From NCBI GenBank assembly GCA_013151215.1, contig JAADIS010000099.1:1-37254 (forward strand): 37,254 nt of DNA, given 5' to 3'. Below are positions 34,420 through 37,254 of the stretch, piece after piece. Each line of letters begins with the position of its first letter. Position 1 is the stretch's first letter. Under the pieces are notes generated by a model. It worked only from the letters and a program-made list of their open reading frames with translations. It did no database searches and was not told where the DNA came from. The DNA is from Chlorobiota bacterium (lineage in GTDB: Bacteria > Bacteroidota > Bacteroidia > Bacteroidales > F082). The position numbers and the translations under genes were made by a program.

Positions 34420-35499
34420 ATGTCGGGAAATACTTTTGGGAAAATACTAAAATTAACAACTTTTGGGGAATCGCACGGATTTGCGACAGGTGGTGTTATC
34501 GAAGGCTTTCCTGCGGGCCTTGTTGTTTCGCGGGATGATGTCCAGATCGAACTGAATAAAAGGAGGCCGGGGCAATCCAAATATGTGAGCCAGAGGAACG
34601 AAACGGACGAGCTTGAGATACTGTCAGGTGTTTTCGAGGGGAAAAGTCTTGGAACACCAATTGGTTTTTTGGTGCGAAACAATGACTCACGCCCCGAGGA
34701 CTACGACCACCTTAAAAATGTTTATCGTCCGTCGCATGCCGATTATACTTACGATAAAAAATACGGGCTTCGCGACCATAGGGGAGGAGGCAGGTCGTCG
34801 GCAAGGGAAACGCTGGCCAGGGTTGTCGGCGGCGCTTTCGCAAATATTATCTTGAGGGAACAAGGAACGGAAGTTATTGCCTATGTCGAACAAATTGGAA
34901 ACGAAAAAATAAACGTCGATTATAAGTCATTGGAACTCAGTTTAATAGAAACATCGCCTTTGCGATGTCCCGACAAGGATGCAGAACGAAGAATGATGGA
35001 GCTTATCGAACGTACCTCCAAAGAGGGCGATAGCCTCGGGGGCAAGGTGTTTTGTGTGATAAGAAATTGTATGCCGGGGCTTGGGGAGCCTGTTTTCGAC
35101 AGGTTGGAAGCAGAGCTTGCAAAAGCCATGCTGAGCATCAACGCAGTAAAAGGATTTGAAATAGGTTCGGGATTTTCTGCGGCAGAAATGAAGGGTAGCG
35201 GGCATAATGATATATTCGAGGAAGTAGGTGGTAGAATAATTACCAAGACTAACTTCTCAGGCGGTGTTCAAGGTGGTATCTCAAATGGGATGGATATTTA
35301 TTTTACACTTGCCTTTAAACCCGTTGCGACCATCTTTCGGGATCAGGAATCTGTTGATATTGATGGAAATACAAGGGTATTAAAAGCCAAAGGGCGTCAT
35401 GATGTAACGGTTTTGCCCAGAGCAGTCCCGATAGTAGAGGCAATGGCATCTTTGGTAATTGCCGATATGATCTTGCGGAATAGGTCGGCGAAAGCCTGA
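34420..35499 (+). CDS. aroC: Chorismate synthase
   Basis: The 359-residue length is normal for the family. All three signatures are present: 'FGESHGFATGGVIEGFPAG' near the start, 'GLRDHRGGGRSSARETLARV' at about 118-137, and 'RHDVTVLPRAVPIVEAMASL' near the end. The enzyme uses reduced FMN to convert 5-enolpyruvylshikimate-3-phosphate to chorismate, the last shared step of aromatic amino-acid synthesis, in the cytoplasm. No other shikimate gene is adjacent. The next gene runs in the opposite direction, 69 bases away. Confidence 0.97.
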   Translation: MSGNTFGKILKLTTFGESHGFATGGVIEGFPAGLVVSRDDVQIELNKRRPGQSKYVSQRNETDELEILSGVFEGKSLGTPIGFLVRNNDSRPEDYDHLKNVYRPSHADYTYDKKYGLRDHRGGGRSSARETLARVVGGAFANIILREQGTEVIAYVEQIGNEKINVDYKSLELSLIETSPLRCPDKDAERRMMELIERTSKEGDSLGGKVFCVIRNCMPGLGEPVFDRLEAELAKAMLSINAVKGFEIGSGFSAAEMKGSGHNDIFEEVGGRIITKTNFSGGVQGGISNGMDIYFTLAFKPVATIFRDQESVDIDGNTRVLKAKGRHDVTVLPRAVPIVEAMASLVIADMILRNRSAKA

Positions 35500-35530
35500 T
35501 GCTTTTTGCCTGAATATTCTGGCACGGACG

Positions 35531-35549
35531 TTCGGATTGCAAATCCGGA
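35531..35549. repeat. Short hairpin between convergent aroC and PhoD-like genes
   Basis: TTCGGATT pairs with AATCCGGA (one G-T pair) around a GCA loop. There is no T-run directly beside it, so a classical terminator is doubtful; it may help end transcription in either direction or be one copy of a dispersed palindrome. Confidence 0.35.
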
Positions 35550-35568
35550 TCAGCATTTGTTGAAACAA

Positions 35569-36912
35569 CTATTTTTTCTTCTCGTATTTTTCGGGTTTTA
35601 GCTCGATACTGTATAGTTTCTTGCCATCGACATCAAAATAATTTATTTCAAGATGCCGCTGTTCTTTATCTCCTACAACCTTTATCTCGGTATAATTCCT
35701 TTGCATTATCACCGACCCCGGGATCCGCAATTCGTTTTTTTGCGAGCTGGCGTGGGTATTAGCCCCGCTGTTCAAGGGTGATGATGTTATGTCCCAAATT
35801 GTTGGCTTCCCTTCTTGTTTTAAAACCGACACTTCCGAAAAGTGGACGTCACCCGTTAGAAAGACGACATTTTTAATGTTGTTTTGCTGTATAAAATCAA
35901 TTATTCTTTGTCTTTCTCCTGCAAATCCGTGATTTGAATATGATTCGTATTCCCTGGATGTTGAAAGAAGCTGGCCGCCCATAACAACAAATTTAAACTG
36001 CGCATAGGTTGACGAAAGGTTGTCGAACAGCCATTGGAGCTGATCTTCGCCCAATTCGGTTTTATTGTCCTCGATTCTTTTGTTGGGATTTCGATAAGAT
36101 CTGTTGTCGAGGAGGTAAAATTCGCAATCAGCATATTCAAAGGATGTTATGGCACCTTTTATATCACCTACCCCATAGGATGGGTTTGCCCAGAAAAGCT
36201 CGAAGGCCTTTAAAGTTTGATTCCTGTTCCAAAAGGACCTATCGCTGTCGTTGGGTCCGAAATCATGGTCGTCGAGTATGGCGTAATTGTGCATACTTGC
36301 GATAAACTTCCTTAGTTCAGGCGTTTGCCTTGCCTGTGTATAGCGATGCACGATTCCTGTCCATGAGTTCCAGTCGGCCTCGCGCAAATAAACATTGTCG
36401 CCCAGCCACAGCATGAAATCGGCGCCCGATTTGGCCATGGCATTGTAAATCTTATAGTCCCCGCCATAAGGTTTGCCGGGCCTGTCGTACCTAGTCTCGT
36501 TTATGTATGCTCCGCTACCCATTAAAAATGAGAAATCGGGAGCATCAGACCTCCATTTCCATAGTTTTTGTGTCTTGAACCTTGTCTCGAAACCAAATTC
36601 TTCTTTTTTGCCGTTTACATAAACTTCATATTCGTAAATATTGCCTGGTTCCAGTGTATCGGCTATAAACATTGCCGTAAAGGCATCATCTTTATTAGTA
36701 GTTAATGTGTTTGTAATATGCACATCCTTAGTTCCTTGACGGTGATATCTTATGAAAACCCTTGCTTGTTTCGTTGTTTGCAACCATATTGCCACTTCTT
36801 TCATCCCGGAATAGCCCGGCATGGGGCCGGATGAAATTAAGGATGCTTGCGAAAAACTGCTTTGGGCAGCCAGTATCGCCACAATAAATATTATTAGTCT
36901 TGAATATTTCAT
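35569..36912 (-). CDS. PhoD-like alkaline phosphatase family phosphoesterase
   Basis: The 447-residue protein has a signal peptide (ending 'SSFSQA'), an Ig-like N-terminal domain (about 25-125) and a calcineurin-like metallophosphatase domain with 'MLWLGDNVYL', 'AILDDHDFGPND' and 'VVFLTGDVHFSE'. PhoD-type enzymes cleave phosphomono- or diesters outside the cytoplasm and use iron and calcium. At the site where the family has a metal-binding cysteine ('GSCAY'), this protein reads 'MGSGAYINE', so one iron ligand is apparently missing. It follows a nucleotide pyrophosphatase/phosphodiesterase gene after 32 bases on the same strand; together they could release phosphate from external nucleotides or esters. 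No Pho-box-like site was recognised. Confidence 0.85.
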   Translation of the reverse strand: MKYSRLIIFIVAILAAQSSFSQASLISSGPMPGYSGMKEVAIWLQTTKQARVFIRYHRQGTKDVHITNTLTTNKDDAFTAMFIADTLEPGNIYEYEVYVNGKKEEFGFETRFKTQKLWKWRSDAPDFSFLMGSGAYINETRYDRPGKPYGGDYKIYNAMAKSGADFMLWLGDNVYLREADWNSWTGIVHRYTQARQTPELRKFIASMHNYAILDDHDFGPNDSDRSFWNRNQTLKAFELFWANPSYGVGDIKGAITSFEYADCEFYLLDNRSYRNPNKRIEDNKTELGEDQLQWLFDNLSSTYAQFKFVVMGGQLLSTSREYESYSNHGFAGERQRIIDFIQQNNIKNVVFLTGDVHFSEVSVLKQEGKPTIWDITSSPLNSGANTHASSQKNELRIPGSVIMQRNYTEIKVVGDKEQRHLEINYFDVDGKKLYSIELKPEKYEKKK

Positions 36913-36944
36913 GATTCATTTATATATTTGGTTCTTACTCAGAT

Positions 36945-37254
36945 TTAATTAACCGGCTGATTTAAATCCTTCAGCATATTGCTCACATTTGCGATTTTTC
37001 CATCTACTTCCGGAAGTTTCAGATTAAGTATTTTTCCGGCAAGCGGATAAATGTCGATATTGTTGAAAGTAGCTTGTGAGAAACCGCTTTTAAATGACGG
37101 TCCGGCAGCATAGAAAATGGCGTGCATATCCTTGTTGCTGTTTCTATATCCATGTGCCCCAAGACCGTCGCCTTGCTTCCACGACCAATAGATGCTCCAA
37201 CCCGAATCGGAGACAAGGGTCAAGTCGAGGGTTCTTACATTGGTTCCGTAATGA
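36945..37254 (-). CDS. C-terminal fragment of a type I phosphodiesterase/nucleotide pyrophosphatase
   Basis: The frame is open to the window edge (first complete codons read 'HYGTNVRTLDL') and ends at 36945, so about 102 residues are visible and the start lies outside the window. The visible part matches the end of ectonucleotide pyrophosphatase/phosphodiesterases of the alkaline-phosphatase superfamily: 'GLGAHGYRN' (with a late metal-ligand His), 'MHAIFYAAGPSFKSG' and 'NNIDIYPLAGKIL'. The catalytic nucleophile lies in the missing part. It is upstream of, and probably cotranscribed with, the PhoD-like gene. Confidence 0.82.
   Translation of the reverse strand, partial: HYGTNVRTLDLTLVSDSGWSIYWSWKQGDGLGAHGYRNSNKDMHAIFYAAGPSFKSGFSQATFNNIDIYPLAGKILNLKLPEVDGKIANVSNMLKDLNQPVN

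Overview
The window comes from a member of the Bacteroidota. It has three type IX secretion (T9SS) cargo proteins, a PorP/SprF-type protein, a PorE-like OmpA protein, several exact matches to the Bacteroidota -7 promoter consensus TAnnTTTG, and a tmRNA whose encoded tag reads (A)GENNFALAA. The family cannot be fixed from sequence alone; a Bacteroidales or Marinilabiliales-like lineage is a guess. No phage, IS element or CRISPR array was seen.

Layout. 1-228 is the C-terminal end of a T9SS cargo protein. 323-13551 (minus strand) is a T9SS surface-protein locus in the order giant 3264-aa Ig/PKD-repeat protein with a type B sorting domain, TPR-propeller-OmpA-SPOR protein, PorP/SprF protein. The last of these looks frameshifted just before its conserved C-terminus. 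13685-14056 is a truncated globin. 14189-22404 (plus strand) holds a dihydroorotate-dehydrogenase-like protein, a FadL-type porin, a DUF4136 lipoprotein, a small beta-barrel protein, and a tight three-gene run: a secreted protein with a type A sorting domain, a TonB-dependent receptor and a second barrel protein. 22452-22989 (minus) holds tRNA-Arg(CCG) and tmRNA. 23102-24307 is a solitary C5-cytosine methyltransferase.

24312-29308 (minus) is the most interesting block. An AmgK-like sugar kinase fused to a RapZ C-terminal domain overlaps, by TAATG, a gene encoding a MurU-like nucleotidyltransferase fused in frame to an AddB-like PD-(D/E)XK nuclease. The pairing suggests amino-sugar (peptidoglycan) salvage with a built-in metabolite-sensing domain; the attached recombination nuclease is unexplained. 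29456-33545 (plus) has a ferritin-like protein, a 47-codon NifX-like mini-ORF, a PLP-dependent methionine gamma-lyase-type enzyme with a clear terminator, and a five-repeat DUF349 protein. 33669-37254 has a lipoprotein of unknown function (minus), chorismate synthase (plus), and a minus-strand pair of phosphoesterases, a PhoD-like protein and the C-terminus of a nucleotide pyrophosphatase/phosphodiesterase.

Most genes are ordinary envelope, nutrient-uptake or housekeeping functions. The points worth following are the PorP frameshift, the alternating higher-order repeat in the giant protein, the kinase-RapZ / nucleotidyltransferase-nuclease operon, the NifX-like mini-ORF, and altered active-site positions in two enzymes.
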